NCBI RefSeq assembly: GCF_029626035.1
Contig: NZ_JARUBE010000003.1
Coordinates: 248,001 to 312,000 of the forward strand
DNA from: Micromonospora sp. WMMD980
GTDB taxonomy: Bacteria > Actinomycetota > Actinomycetes > Mycobacteriales > Micromonosporaceae
Direction: 5' to 3'
DNA: 64,000 bases
Both the position numbers and the translations under genes were made by a program. This document shows positions 40,253 to 49,200 of this stretch, piece after piece. Every line of letters begins with the position of its first letter. Within the stretch, counting starts at the first letter, position 1. Under the pieces are notes generated by a model. That model saw only the letters and a list, made by a program, of their open reading frames with translations, ran no database searches and was not told the origin of the DNA.

Positions 40253-40457
40253 AATCGAGCTGGGCCACCCCGAGCAGGGTGCTGGCGGTCGTGAACGCGG
40301 CCGCGAGGGGCGAGGCCAGGAACCGCTGCCACACCTGGGCCAGCACGGCCTGGTCGGCGCTGACGACGTAGACGACGGTACGCACGACGTGCTCCGGGCC
40401 GGCGTCGACCGATCGGAGAGCGGCCAGCGTGTTCGCGGCGATAGGAAATAGCGGCAC
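40197..40457 (-). pseudogene. RidA family protein, N-terminally truncated
   Basis: The 86-residue open frame has the RidA C-terminal half (GPEHVVRTVVYVVSADQAVLAQVWQRF; QLVELDVTAALPEAS) but not the N-terminal strands that normally precede it (RidA is about 130 residues). The upstream frame does not supply them. The 3' part overlaps the HxlR gene. Remnant, or a nonfunctional duplicate. Confidence 0.6.
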
Positions 40458-40460
40458 GCG

Positions 40461-40895
40461 CTACATCCAGGGCGGTGTGTGCCGCCTCAGGTAGGCGCGG
40501 GCGCGGGGGAGCGGATCCGCCCAGTACTGGTGCGGCATCCGGCTGTGGTGCGCCGCACAGAACTCGGCCAGGTCGTCGGCGAGCGCGACGGCTTCCACCG
40601 GCCGGCTCTCGAAGTCGCGGTTGGCCGCCAGCAGGTCCGGCTCCGGGTGCCAGCCGGAATGGTCGAACGCCCACCCGGCCCAGGTCGCGTAGACGTGCCA
40701 GACCTGCGGGTCGTCGGCGAAGCGCAGCCCGGCGAGCCCGACCGGCCGGTCCGGGTAGGCGTCCCGGCACGTCCAGGCCAGGATGTGGCACGCACCCGCG
40801 GCGAAGAACGCCTGATCGTCGCGGTCCCACGCGACGCGCTGGTCGGACCGATCGAGAGGAGTGCGACGGAAGACCCCCGCCGCCACCGCCGTCAT
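40461..40895 (-). CDS. Hypothetical protein coupled to a SRPBCC protein
   Basis: 144 residues, soluble, alpha-rich (VFRRTPLDRSDQRVAWDRDDQAFFAAGACHILAW; FDHSGWHPEPDLL; MPHQYWADPLPRARAYL). No family recognised. ATG 40895 overlaps the stop of the preceding SRPBCC gene by 4 nt, so the two form an operon. Confidence 0.6.
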   Translation of the reverse strand: MTAVAAGVFRRTPLDRSDQRVAWDRDDQAFFAAGACHILAWTCRDAYPDRPVGLAGLRFADDPQVWHVYATWAGWAFDHSGWHPEPDLLAANRDFESRPVEAVALADDLAEFCAAHHSRMPHQYWADPLPRARAYLRRHTPPWM

Positions 40896-41359
40896 GCGCC
40901 GCGCTCGACGTACGCGGCGAGGTTGGCCAGCGAGGACGCGATGCCCTCCTCGTGGACGGCCTGGTCGATGCCGGGCGGCACGCCGGTCGCGGTGACCGTC
41001 ACCTCGGTGCCGGCGCCGGCCGCGGCGAGGTGCCAGGTCATCGTCATGGTGCCGGCGTACGCCGGGTCGTCGGCCTGGAACACCGCGGTCTGCACCACCC
41101 GCGCCGGCCGTACCAGGTCGGCGAACCCGACGTCGACGACGTCCGTCGTGTCTGACGTCTTGCCGGGGCTGTCGGTGGGGTCGAGATAGGTGAGGACCAT
41201 CCGGAACCCGCCGCCGGGCCGGGGATCCCACTGCTCGATCCGCCCGCGCATGCCCTGGGGCGGCAGCCACGCCTCGAGCGCGTCCCGGCGCAGGAGCGCG
41301 TCGTAGACCGCCGCCGGTGTCGAGGCGATGGTCCTGCTCGCCCGGTCGATTCTGCTCAC
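40892..41359 (-). CDS. SRPBCC (AHSA1/Bet v1-like) domain protein
   Basis: 155 residues from GTG 41359. AAVYDALLRRDALEAWLPPQGMRG is the first helix-strand of AHSA1-type SRPBCC proteins; WDPRPGGGFRMVLTY, MTMTWHLAAAGAGTEVTV and a final long helix follow, giving a hydrophobic ligand cavity. Usually partner of an ArsR regulator, but none is next to it here. Confidence 0.82.
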   Translation of the reverse strand: MSRIDRASRTIASTPAAVYDALLRRDALEAWLPPQGMRGRIEQWDPRPGGGFRMVLTYLDPTDSPGKTSDTTDVVDVGFADLVRPARVVQTAVFQADDPAYAGTMTMTWHLAAAGAGTEVTVTATGVPPGIDQAVHEEGIASSLANLAAYVERGA

Positions 41360-41398
41360 CGCCCGATCCTAGGGTCCGATCGGGTGGAGGATGGGTGG

Positions 41399-41983
41399 GT
41401 GCGGTTTCCACTCTCGACACCCCCGACGATTCCCGCCGGCACCCTCGCTGCCGGCCCGCAGCCGACGCTCGCCGCCGGCGACCTTGTCCTACGGCCCTGG
41501 CAGGACGGCGACGCGTCGACGTTCCTGGCGGCCTACCAGGATCCGGAGGTCCGACGCTGGCACACCCGCCGGCCCGCCTCGGAGGAGCAGGTCCGCGAGT
41601 GGTTCGCGTTCTACCGCCGGGCGTGGCGGCAGGAGACGGCGGCGAGCTGGGCGATGACGTACGGCGGCGGCGCCATGCTGGGACGCATGGTCCTGGGCGG
41701 CATGGACCTCGGTGACGGGGTGGCGGTGTGCGCGTACTGGGTGGTCCCGGCCGCTCGCGGCGCGGGCCTGGCCTCCCGGTCGTTGCGGGCGGTGAGCGAC
41801 TGGGCGCTGGGTGCGGCCGGCTTCCACCGCCTCGAACTCGACCACTCGACCCGCAACCACCCCTCCTGCCGGGTCGCGGTCAAGGCCGGCTTCCGTCCGG
41901 AGGGCACCAGACGCCGCGCCGCCGTGCACGCGGACGGGCCGCACGACATGCACCTGCACGCCCGGGTCCGCGGCGACGACTGA
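41399..41983 (+). CDS. GNAT family N-acetyltransferase
   Basis: 194 residues from GTG 41399 (GGAGG 8 nt upstream; GTG 41384 is an alternative). LVLRPWQDGDASTFLAAYQDPEVRRW is the usual GNAT opening, and VVPAARGAGLASRSLRAVSDWAL carries the acetyl-CoA pyrophosphate loop (R-G-A-G-L-A). This is the RimJ/RimL-like subtype that acts on small molecules or protein N-termini. Substrate unknown. Confidence 0.87.
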   Translation: MRFPLSTPPTIPAGTLAAGPQPTLAAGDLVLRPWQDGDASTFLAAYQDPEVRRWHTRRPASEEQVREWFAFYRRAWRQETAASWAMTYGGGAMLGRMVLGGMDLGDGVAVCAYWVVPAARGAGLASRSLRAVSDWALGAAGFHRLELDHSTRNHPSCRVAVKAGFRPEGTRRRAAVHADGPHDMHLHARVRGDD

Positions 41984-42056
41984 CATCCGGCCCGCGCCGG
42001 CCGTGCGCGACGCGGCCCGGGCTGCGGAACGCGGCCACCCGTGACACCGTGGCGGC

Positions 42057-42245
42057 ATGGACCGGCAGCGGGCGGCGTGGTCCCGCCGCACCAGGAAGCA
42101 GCGCGTCGTGGTGTTCGCCGGCATGGGGTTGGCGCTGGTCGGGCTCGTGTTGGCGGTGACGGTCGACGTGGCCCTCGGCGCCGCCGTCGTCTCGGTGGCG
42201 TCGCTGGTCGTCATCTTCACGTCCGTGTTCGCCCCGCCGCACTGA
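42057..42245 (+). CDS. Small two-helix membrane protein
   Basis: 62 residues. Basic N-terminus (MDRQRAAWSRRTRKQR), then two hydrophobic helices VVVFAGMGLALVGLVLAVTV and LGAAVVSVASLVVIFTSVF. No function known. Good ATG at 42057 and a stop at 42243-42245; typical of minor orphan membrane proteins. Confidence 0.6.
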   Translation: MDRQRAAWSRRTRKQRVVVFAGMGLALVGLVLAVTVDVALGAAVVSVASLVVIFTSVFAPPH

Positions 42246-42384
42246 ACCGCCGGCGCGGCGCCGGCCGCGACACTTCGGAACACGCCTCGAGACACCCACG
42301 GCGTCCGGTTGACGGGCGCGGCGGGGCATGGGTGGAACGTCGTGGGTGTCAGCGAGGGAGCGGGAGCGGGGGATGCCGGTGCGG

Positions 42385-42759
42385 TCAAACCTTGAGGATG
42401 TCGACGTCGTACTGCGCGATCGAGCCGTCGCGTGAAGCCAAGGTCATGTGCTCGGTGACCGCTTGGGCCACCAACATGCGGTCGAACGGGTCACGGTGAT
42501 GGGGTGGCAGCCGGCCGGCGCAGATCGCGTGGGCGTGGGTCACGGGTAGCTCGTGGAAGCCCATGTTCCGGATCCGTTCGGCGAGATCAGCCGGCCCGTC
42601 GAGCTTGCCCAAGCCTTGTTTGGTGGTGATCTCCCACAGGCTGACCGGGGACAGGAAGATGTCGGGGTCGTGGCGCAACCGGTCGAGGAATTCGGAGTCG
42701 AGCGTCGAGTCCCCGGCAATGGCCCAGAGCGCGACGTGGGTGTCCAGCAGGAGGCTCAT
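42385..42759 (-). CDS. PIN domain toxin (VapC-like)
   Basis: 124 residues. LLLDTHVALWAI (first acidic ligand) and a later DPFDRMLVAQA and MTLASRDGSIAQYDVDIL give the PIN ribonuclease site. It overlaps the antitoxin by ATGA. The PIN domain cleaves RNA when freed from its partner. Motifs match the subgroup paired with Phd antitoxins. Confidence 0.85.
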   Translation of the reverse strand: MSLLLDTHVALWAIAGDSTLDSEFLDRLRHDPDIFLSPVSLWEITTKQGLGKLDGPADLAERIRNMGFHELPVTHAHAICAGRLPPHHRDPFDRMLVAQAVTEHMTLASRDGSIAQYDVDILKV

Positions 42760-43007
42760 GCACCGACGCCGAAGTCAGCCGCGATCTCGGCGTTGGTCTC
42801 TGGTGAGTCCCAGTCGCCGGAGAGGTCGAGCTGCCCCGCGAGTGACCCGATGGCGGTGCGGTTGGTCCGTCGGACCAGGGGCACGACCTTCGCGACCGGC
42901 GTCCCCGCCCGGTCGATGATGATCTCCTCGCCGCGTTCCACCCGCTCGATGATCCGCGAGAGGTGGGTCTTGGCGTCGTGCATGTTGTAGTGCACCTCGG
43001 CAGACAT
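42756..43007 (-). CDS. Phd/YefM-type antitoxin
   Basis: 83 residues from ATG 43007 (AAGGGG upstream; GTG 43013 less likely). HYNMHDAKTHLSRIIERVERGEEIIIDRAGTPVAKVVPL is the full Phd/YefM DNA-binding N-terminus; the C-terminal tail should wrap the PIN toxin. First gene of the pair, so it autoregulates its own promoter. Confidence 0.87.
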   Translation of the reverse strand: MSAEVHYNMHDAKTHLSRIIERVERGEEIIIDRAGTPVAKVVPLVRRTNRTAIGSLAGQLDLSGDWDSPETNAEIAADFGVGA

Positions 43008-43154
43008 GAGCACCCCTTCGGTTAGCTAGGAGCTTAGTCCAGTTCGGCGGCGGCTGCCACGGGCACGCCGTATTCGGCCCTCGTACATCCCGCCGTGCGT
43101 TCGGCCGGTGGTGGTCGCGGGGCCGTGCCGAGGAGCGGCCGTGTGTGATGATCG

Positions 43155-43484
43155 GTGCCGGGAAGAACGCGGGAGGTCGGGTGCCCGCCCAGAGTGGCCA
43201 CCCGGCCGGACCCCGAGATCGACATCTACGACGCAGGCGGCTTGGTCCACAGCTTTCCCATCTGGGCGGGCCTGGCCAGGTGGAGTTCGGCCGGCGTGCC
43301 GAGCCGGCAGGACTGCATCGCCCTGCTGAACGGATACGCGACGATCGACTCCACCTATCGCAAGGGCAGCCGATACTGCGTGCACACGCGGGGGGAGGTC
43401 CACGTCGCGTTCGTCGAGTTCGTCTCGCCGATCGAGGGCGGCTGGAAGATCCGGGTGACCGTCTGGCCGGGCACCGCCGACTGA
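43155..43484 (+). CDS. Hypothetical small protein with two Cys residues
   Basis: 109 residues from GTG 43155; GTG 43194 is a possible later start. The segment from IDIYDAGGLVHSFPIW to SRYCVHTRGEVHVAFVEFV resembles C-terminal domains found on secreted or kinase-linked actinobacterial proteins, with Cys pairs that may bond. No signal peptide is seen, so it may be a fragment of a larger gene. Not assigned. Confidence 0.45.
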   Translation: MPGRTREVGCPPRVATRPDPEIDIYDAGGLVHSFPIWAGLARWSSAGVPSRQDCIALLNGYATIDSTYRKGSRYCVHTRGEVHVAFVEFVSPIEGGWKIRVTVWPGTAD

Positions 43485-43543
43485 CCTGCCCGCCACCGCC
43501 CCAGCCGCATGGCCTGCTGGTGCGCGGATGAGAGAGTGGCAGC

Positions 43544-46500
43544 GTGCGGGTGGGGATCCTCGGGCCGCTGGAGGTCCGCGACGGCGAGCGGCCCGTCGAC
43601 GTCGCCGGGGCGCGGCTGCGGGCGCTGCTGATCCGCCTCGCCCTCGACCCGGGCCAGCCGGTGAGCGTGTCGGCGCTGGCCGAGGCGCTCTGGGCGGACG
43701 CGCCGCCCGCCGACACCGTGAACGCCGTGCAGACGCTGGTGTCCCGGCTCCGCCGGGCGGTGCCCGGCCTGGGCGTCCGCAGCGGCCCGGCCGGTTACCG
43801 GCTCGACCTGGACCCGGACGACGTGGACGCCGAGCGGTTCACGCGGCTAACCCGGGACGGCCGGGAGGCGCTGCGGGACGGGGACGCGCCCCGGGCGCTG
43901 GCGACGCTGCGGGAAGCGCTGGCGCTGTGGCGTGGCCCGGCGCTGGCGGAGGTCGGCGACGCGCCCTACGCGGCGGCGGCGGTGGCGCGGCTGGCGGAGC
44001 TGCGGCTCACCGCGCAGGAGGACCGGATCGAGGCGGAGCTGCGGACCGGCCGCCCCGAGCTGCTGGTCGCCGAGCTGGACGAGTTGACCGCGGCGCACCC
44101 GCTGCGGGAGCGCCTGGCCGCGCTGCGCCTGCGGACGCTCGCCGCCGCCGGGCGACCCGCCGAGGCGCTGGCCGGGTACGAGCGGGTTCGGGCACGGCTC
44201 GCCGACGAACTGGGCGTGGACCCCTCGCCCGAGCTGCGGGCGGCACACCTGGCCCTGCTGCGGGGCGACGCGGCCCCGCCGCCGGTGGCCGCCGCGCCGC
44301 GCGGGAACCTACGCGCCGCGCTCACCACGTTCGTCGGGCGGGACGAGGACCTGAGCCGGCTCACCGGCCTGCTCGACGGCAACCGGCTGGTCACGCTGAT
44401 CGGGCCGGGCGGGGCCGGCAAGACCCGGCTGGCGAGCGCCGCGGCGGGACGGCTGGCCGGCGGCGTACCCGGCGGGGCCTGGCTGGTCGAGCTGGCGCCG
44501 ATCACCGATCCGGCCGACGTGCCGCGCGCCGTGCTCGACACGCTCGGCCGGCGGGACCGGCCGCGGGAACCGGCCCGGCCGACGGTGCGGGACACGCTCG
44601 GGCGGCTGGTCGACGCGATCGCCGCCGACGAGACGCTGATCGTGCTGGACAACTGCGAGCACGTGGTGGAGGCCGCTGCCCGACTCGCGGAGGAGCTGCT
44701 CGGCCGGTGCCCGGGGCTGATCGTGCTGGCCACGTCCCGCGAGCCGCTGGGCATCGTCGGCGAGGCGCTGGAACCCGTACCGCCGTTGCGGCTGCCACCG
44801 GCGGACGCGACGCCGGCCGACGCGTCGGCGTACCCGTCGGTGCAGTTGCTGCGCGACCGGGCCGGGGCCGTGCGGGCCGGGTTCGCGGTGACCGACGACA
44901 ACGTCGCCGACGTGGTGGAGATCTGCCGCCGGCTGGACGGTCTGCCGCTCGCCATCGAGCTGGCCGCGGCGCGGCTGCGGACGCTCTCGCCGCGGCAGGT
45001 CGCGGCCGGTCTGGACGACCGGTTCCGGCTGCTGACCGGCGGCAGCCGGACCGCGCTGCCCCGGCACCGGACGCTGCGGGCGGTGGTGGACTGGAGCTGG
45101 GGGCTGCTCACCGGCAACGAGCGCCGGCTGGCCGAGCGGCTCGCCGTGTTCCCCGCCTCGGTCACCGCCGAGTCGGCCGCCGGCGTCGCCGGGCCGGCCG
45201 CCGCCGCGCTGCTCGACGCGCTGGTCGACAAGTCGCTGCTTCAGGTGGTCGGCGACGGGCGGTTCCGGATGCTGGAGACCATCCGGGAGTACGGGCTGGA
45301 GCGGCTCGCCGCCACCGGGGTCGCCGCCGAGGCGCGCGCCGCGTACGCCGCGTACTTCCGGGACCTGGTGGCGACCGCGGAGCCGCACCTGCGCACCGCC
45401 GGCCAGTTGCCCTGGCTGCGGCTGCTGACGGCGGAGCGGGAGAACATCGTCGGTGCGCTGCACTTCGCCTGCGACGCCGGTGACGCGGACACCGCGCTGC
45501 GGATCGGCGCGGACCTGGCGCTGCCGCTGATCATCTGGGGCGACGACGGCGGGATCGGCGGTGACGTGCTGGCCCGCGCGCTGGCGTTGCCCGGGTCGGC
45601 GCCGGCGGCGGAGCGGGCCGTGGTGCTCGCCATCCGGGTGATCACGGAGATGTTCCACAGCGCCCGCGAACCGACGCCCGAGCGGGTCGCGGAGCTGACC
45701 GACGCGGTGCGGGCGGCGGAGGGTGCACGCCACCCGATCGTGGCGTTGCTCGAACCGGCTCTGTCGATCTTCACCGACGACACGGCGGCCGGCATCGAGG
45801 CCGTGGACCGGGCGCGCGGGCACCCCAACCCGTGGACCGACGGGACGTTGCTGGCGATGCGCGGCCAGATCAAGGAGAACGACGGCGACGCCGAGGGCAT
45901 GCTGCGCGACCTGACCGGCGCGGTCGAGGAGCTGCGCGCCGTCGGCGAGCGGTGGAGCCTGTCGATGGTCCTCAGCCAGTACGCCGACGCGCTGACCAAG
46001 CGCGGTGACTTCGCGGCGGCGACGGCGGCGCTTGAGGAGTCGGCGCGGCTGGTCCGCGAACTCGATCCGACCGCCGAGCCGAGTTTCCAACTGATCTGGC
46101 TGGCCGGCATCCAGGCCCGTGCCGGCGACATCGCCGGGGCCAAGGCGGAGCTGCGTCGGTTCGTCGCCGCCCGGGCGGCCGACCGGGACGGCCGGGACGC
46201 CGCGTTCGGGTTGATGATGCTCGGGGGCATCGCCCGGATCGAGGGCTCGCTCGACGAGGCGGCGGAGTGCTTCGCCGAGGCGATGCGCCGCCAGGAGCAG
46301 GCGCCGCTGGTCGCGCCGCAGTTCCGGGGGCTGCTTCAGGCCGCGATGGGGCACCTCGCGCTCGCCCGGGGCGACGTGCCGGAGGCACGGGTGTGCCTGA
46401 CCGAGGCCACCGACCGGGCCCTGGTCGCCCGGGACATGCCGGTGGTCGCGATCATCGCGGTCGGCTGGGTCGCGGTCGCCGAGGCGGAGGGCCGCTACGA

Positions 46501-46777
46501 GCGGGCCGCCGAGATGCTCGGCACCTCCGACTCGCTGCGCGGCTGGCCGGACCGGTCCGACGCGGACGCGCAGCGGCTCGCCGAGCGGCTGCGCGAGAAG
46601 TTGGGCGACGACGGTTACGCCGCCGCGTACGCCCGGGGGCACGGGCTGAGCCGGGCCGACGCCCTCGCGTCCGTGGGCGGCGACCCGGCTCGATGCGACC
46701 GGTCAGGCGCGACGCCGGTAGGCCCGGACGGCGAGCGGCGCGAAGACCGCGATGATCGCCACGGTCCAGAGGAGTGA
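43544..46777 (+). CDS. AfsR/SARP family regulator with NB-ARC and TPR-like domains
   Basis: 1077 residues from GTG 43544. An OmpR-like DNA-binding domain (1-95: LGPLEVRDGERPVDVAGARLRALLIRLAL) and a bacterial transcriptional activation domain (about 95-245) make the SARP unit. The P-loop LIGPGGAGKTRLA lies near residues 284-296, with LIVLDNCEHVVEAAARL as Walker B and LLPA-type motifs in the NB-ARC region, followed by helical TPR-like repeats. These activate antibiotic or developmental genes. The final 75 bp overlap the convergent ABC permease gene, so the natural end may be slightly earlier. Confidence 0.88.
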   Translation: MRVGILGPLEVRDGERPVDVAGARLRALLIRLALDPGQPVSVSALAEALWADAPPADTVNAVQTLVSRLRRAVPGLGVRSGPAGYRLDLDPDDVDAERFTRLTRDGREALRDGDAPRALATLREALALWRGPALAEVGDAPYAAAAVARLAELRLTAQEDRIEAELRTGRPELLVAELDELTAAHPLRERLAALRLRTLAAAGRPAEALAGYERVRARLADELGVDPSPELRAAHLALLRGDAAPPPVAAAPRGNLRAALTTFVGRDEDLSRLTGLLDGNRLVTLIGPGGAGKTRLASAAAGRLAGGVPGGAWLVELAPITDPADVPRAVLDTLGRRDRPREPARPTVRDTLGRLVDAIAADETLIVLDNCEHVVEAAARLAEELLGRCPGLIVLATSREPLGIVGEALEPVPPLRLPPADATPADASAYPSVQLLRDRAGAVRAGFAVTDDNVADVVEICRRLDGLPLAIELAAARLRTLSPRQVAAGLDDRFRLLTGGSRTALPRHRTLRAVVDWSWGLLTGNERRLAERLAVFPASVTAESAAGVAGPAAAALLDALVDKSLLQVVGDGRFRMLETIREYGLERLAATGVAAEARAAYAAYFRDLVATAEPHLRTAGQLPWLRLLTAERENIVGALHFACDAGDADTALRIGADLALPLIIWGDDGGIGGDVLARALALPGSAPAAERAVVLAIRVITEMFHSAREPTPERVAELTDAVRAAEGARHPIVALLEPALSIFTDDTAAGIEAVDRARGHPNPWTDGTLLAMRGQIKENDGDAEGMLRDLTGAVEELRAVGERWSLSMVLSQYADALTKRGDFAAATAALEESARLVRELDPTAEPSFQLIWLAGIQARAGDIAGAKAELRRFVAARAADRDGRDAAFGLMMLGGIARIEGSLDEAAECFAEAMRRQEQAPLVAPQFRGLLQAAMGHLALARGDVPEARVCLTEATDRALVARDMPVVAIIAVGWVAVAEAEGRYERAAEMLGTSDSLRGWPDRSDADAQRLAERLREKLGDDGYAAAYARGHGLSRADALASVGGDPARCDRSGATPVGPDGERREDRDDRHGPEE

Positions 46778-47527
46778 GCGGGTCACCGGCCCGGCGACCG
46801 GGCCGCCGATGACCAGTCCCCGGGCCGCCTCCATCACGTCGGCCACCGGGTTCACCCCGACCCACCACTGCAACCAGCCGGGCAGCGTGTCGGTCGGCAC
46901 CATCATGTTGGTGCCGAAGGTCAGCGGGAACAGCAGCAGGAACGCGGTGCCCTGGACGGCGCCCGGGCTGCGCATGAGCACGCCGAGCAGGACGCCGATC
47001 CAGCTCACCGCGAACGCGAACGCGATGGTCAGCAGGCAGGCCGCCAGCGTGGACAGCGGATCGGTGCCGATCCGGAAGCCGATGGCGTAGCCGAACGCGA
47101 ACAGCACCACGATGGAGACCACGAACCGGACCAGGTCGCCGACCACGGAGCCGACAAGCGGTGCGGAGCGGGCGATCGGCAGGCTGCGGAAGCGGTCGAA
47201 GACGCCCTTCTCCACGTCGGTGTTCAGGCTGACCCCGGTCGCGATGGACGCGAACAGCACGGTCTGCACCATGATCGCCGGGAGCAGGAACTCCAGGTAG
47301 GCGTGCTGCGAGCCGGAGATCGCGCCGCCCAGCAGGTAGACGAAGATGACCACGAAGACGATCGGCTGAAGCGTCACGTCCAGCAGTTGCTCCGGGGTGC
47401 GCAGCGTCTTGATCAGGCTCCGGCCGGCGAGCGACAGGCTGTGCCGGGCCAGCCCGAACGGGCGGCTGCCGGCCCGGGGCGCGCCGGTCCGGGGCGGCGT
47501 CGCCGCCGCGCGGATGGTCGTGGTCAT
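46703..47527 (-). CDS. ABC-2 type (DrrB-like) exporter permease
   Basis: 274 residues. After a cytoplasmic N-terminus of about 55 residues come six hydrophobic segments, with LPAIMVQTVLFASIATGVSLNTDVEKGVFDRFRSLPIAR and NPVADVMEAARGLVIG, hallmarks of the daunorubicin-resistance permease group. ATG 47527 overlaps the ATPase stop by 4 bp. Its own end overlaps the SARP gene by 75 bp on the opposite strand. Confidence 0.88.
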   Translation of the reverse strand: MTTTIRAAATPPRTGAPRAGSRPFGLARHSLSLAGRSLIKTLRTPEQLLDVTLQPIVFVVIFVYLLGGAISGSQHAYLEFLLPAIMVQTVLFASIATGVSLNTDVEKGVFDRFRSLPIARSAPLVGSVVGDLVRFVVSIVVLFAFGYAIGFRIGTDPLSTLAACLLTIAFAFAVSWIGVLLGVLMRSPGAVQGTAFLLLFPLTFGTNMMVPTDTLPGWLQWWVGVNPVADVMEAARGLVIGGPVAGPVTRSLLWTVAIIAVFAPLAVRAYRRRA

Positions 47528-48480
47528 GCCGCCACCTCCGTGGGCTCCTCGGCGCCGTGGCCGGTCAACGTGAAGAACACCTCGTCCAGGCTGGGCAGCC
47601 GCAGCGCCAACTCGACCACCCCGATGCCCGCCTCGTCGAGCCGGCGGACCACCGCGGTGAACGTCGCGTCGTTCTCCACCGGCACGGTCAGCAGGCCGGG
47701 TCGGGGCAGCTCGGGTTCGACGCCGGTGCCGGCGCGCAGGATGTCGGCGACCTCGCCGATCCGCTCCGGCTCGGTCGGCCGGACCACGATGGTCTGGCTG
47801 CCGGCGATCCGCTTCAGCTCGCCCGGCGTGCCGTGGGCGATCACCCGGCCGTGGTCGATCACCGAGATCTCGTCGGCGAGCGCGTCCGCCTCGTCCAGGT
47901 ACTGCGTGGTGAGCAGCACCGTCGAGCCGTCGTCGACGAGCGAGCGGACCACCCCCCACATCTCCTCGCGCTTCGCCGGGTCCAGGCCGGTCGTCGGCTC
48001 GTCCAGGTAGATCACGTCCGGCCGGCCGACCAGGCTGGCGGCCAGGTCCAGCCGGCGGCGCATGCCACCGGAGTACGTCTTGGCCGGGCGTCCGGCCGCC
48101 TCGGTCAGGTCGAACCAGGCGAGCAGCTCCGCCGCCCGGGCCCGCGCGTCGCGCCGGCTCAGGTCGAGCAGCCGGCCGATCAGCACCAGGTTCTGGGTGC
48201 CGGTCAGGTCCTCGTCGACCGAGGCGTACTGCCCGGTCAGCCCGATCAGCCGGCGCACCTGGCCGGCGTCGCGGACCACGTCGTGGCCACCGACGGTGGC
48301 GCGCCCGGAGTCCGGGCGCAGCAGGGTGGCGAGGATCCGCACCGCGGTGGTCTTGCCGGCGCCGTTCGGCCCCAGCACCCCCAGCACGGTCCCCCGTCGT
48401 GCGGCGAGGTCGATCCCGGCCAGCGCGGTCGTCGTACCGAACCGCTTGACCAGGCCCTCCGCCTCGAATGCGTAACTCAT
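47524..48480 (-). CDS. DrrA-type ABC exporter ATP-binding protein
   Basis: 318 residues. Walker A GPNGAGKTT, signature YSGGMRRRLDLA, Walker B VIYLDEPTTGLD and a C-terminal DrrA-family extension (LPRPGLLTVPVENDATF; LDEVFFTLTGH). With the permease it forms an antibiotic or lipid exporter. ATG 48480. The SARP regulator next to it makes control of export plausible. Confidence 0.9.
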   Translation of the reverse strand: MSYAFEAEGLVKRFGTTTALAGIDLAARRGTVLGVLGPNGAGKTTAVRILATLLRPDSGRATVGGHDVVRDAGQVRRLIGLTGQYASVDEDLTGTQNLVLIGRLLDLSRRDARARAAELLAWFDLTEAAGRPAKTYSGGMRRRLDLAASLVGRPDVIYLDEPTTGLDPAKREEMWGVVRSLVDDGSTVLLTTQYLDEADALADEISVIDHGRVIAHGTPGELKRIAGSQTIVVRPTEPERIGEVADILRAGTGVEPELPRPGLLTVPVENDATFTAVVRRLDEAGIGVVELALRLPSLDEVFFTLTGHGAEEPTEVAA

Positions 48481-48591
48481 GGCACCGACCTTGGCGGGGG
48501 CCGCTGGCAGCGGGCGCACACCGCGCTGACACCGGCGCACACACCGCGCCGACCTGCCGGGTGCCGCGCTCCGCTCGCCTAGGATGGCGGC

Positions 48592-49149
48592 ATGAGCGCT
48601 GAGGCCGTCGGCATGCACATGCCCGCCGTCGTGACGCTCGACGACGTGGCGACGATGAACGCCGCCGACGCGAACGGTCACCGCTACGAGACCAGCCCCG
48701 AGGGGGTCCTGTCGGTCATGCCGCCGCCCGACTCGGAGCACGCGATCATCGCGAGCCGCCTCTTCGCCTGGCTGATCATGGCCGGCTGGCCCGCCGAACA
48801 GGTGCTCCAAGCGGTCGGCGTACGCGTTCCCGGGCGCAACGGCGACGGCGGCCGGATCCCCGACCTGAGCGTATGGCGCAAGCCGCCCGGGCGTGGGGTC
48901 TGGTCGGCCGTGGCCGACCTCGTGCTGGCGGTCGAGATCGTCTCGCCCGGTTCGGAGGCGATGGACTCGGTGACCAAGGTCCGGGAGTACGCCTCGGCCG
49001 GCATCCCGCGCTACTGGGTGGTGGATCGCGACGGCGCGCAGACCGTGACGCTCCACGAGCTGACCGGCGACGGCCGGTACGCCGAACACGCCCGGATGCC
49101 GCTGGCCTGGCTGTTGCAGACCGCGCCCGGCGACCACCTCGACCGTTGA
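48592..49149 (+). CDS. Uma2 family (DUF820) restriction-endonuclease-fold protein
   Basis: 185 residues. GHRYETSPEGVLSVMPPPDSEHAIIASRLF, then GGRIPDLSVW and VLAVEIVSPGSEAMDSVTKVREYASAGIPRYWVVD give the Uma2 PD-(D/E)XK fold with D and E residues. The family is widespread in actinobacteria and its role is not clear. It is preceded by a short gap of 111 bp from the divergent exporter genes. Confidence 0.88.
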   Translation: MSAEAVGMHMPAVVTLDDVATMNAADANGHRYETSPEGVLSVMPPPDSEHAIIASRLFAWLIMAGWPAEQVLQAVGVRVPGRNGDGGRIPDLSVWRKPPGRGVWSAVADLVLAVEIVSPGSEAMDSVTKVREYASAGIPRYWVVDRDGAQTVTLHELTGDGRYAEHARMPLAWLLQTAPGDHLDR

Positions 49150-49150
49150 C

Positions 49151-49187
49151 GACGAGGGGCCCCGCCGAACCGGCAGGGCCCCTCGTC
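49151..49187. terminator. Bidirectional terminator between Uma2 and the betaine operon
   Basis: GACGAGGGGCCC (49151-49162) pairs perfectly with GGGCCCCTCGTC (49176-49187) across a 13-nt loop. It starts one base after the Uma2 stop and ends 13 bp before the stop of the convergent binding-protein gene. Confidence 0.82.
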
Positions 49188-49200
49188 AGCACCGGATCGC

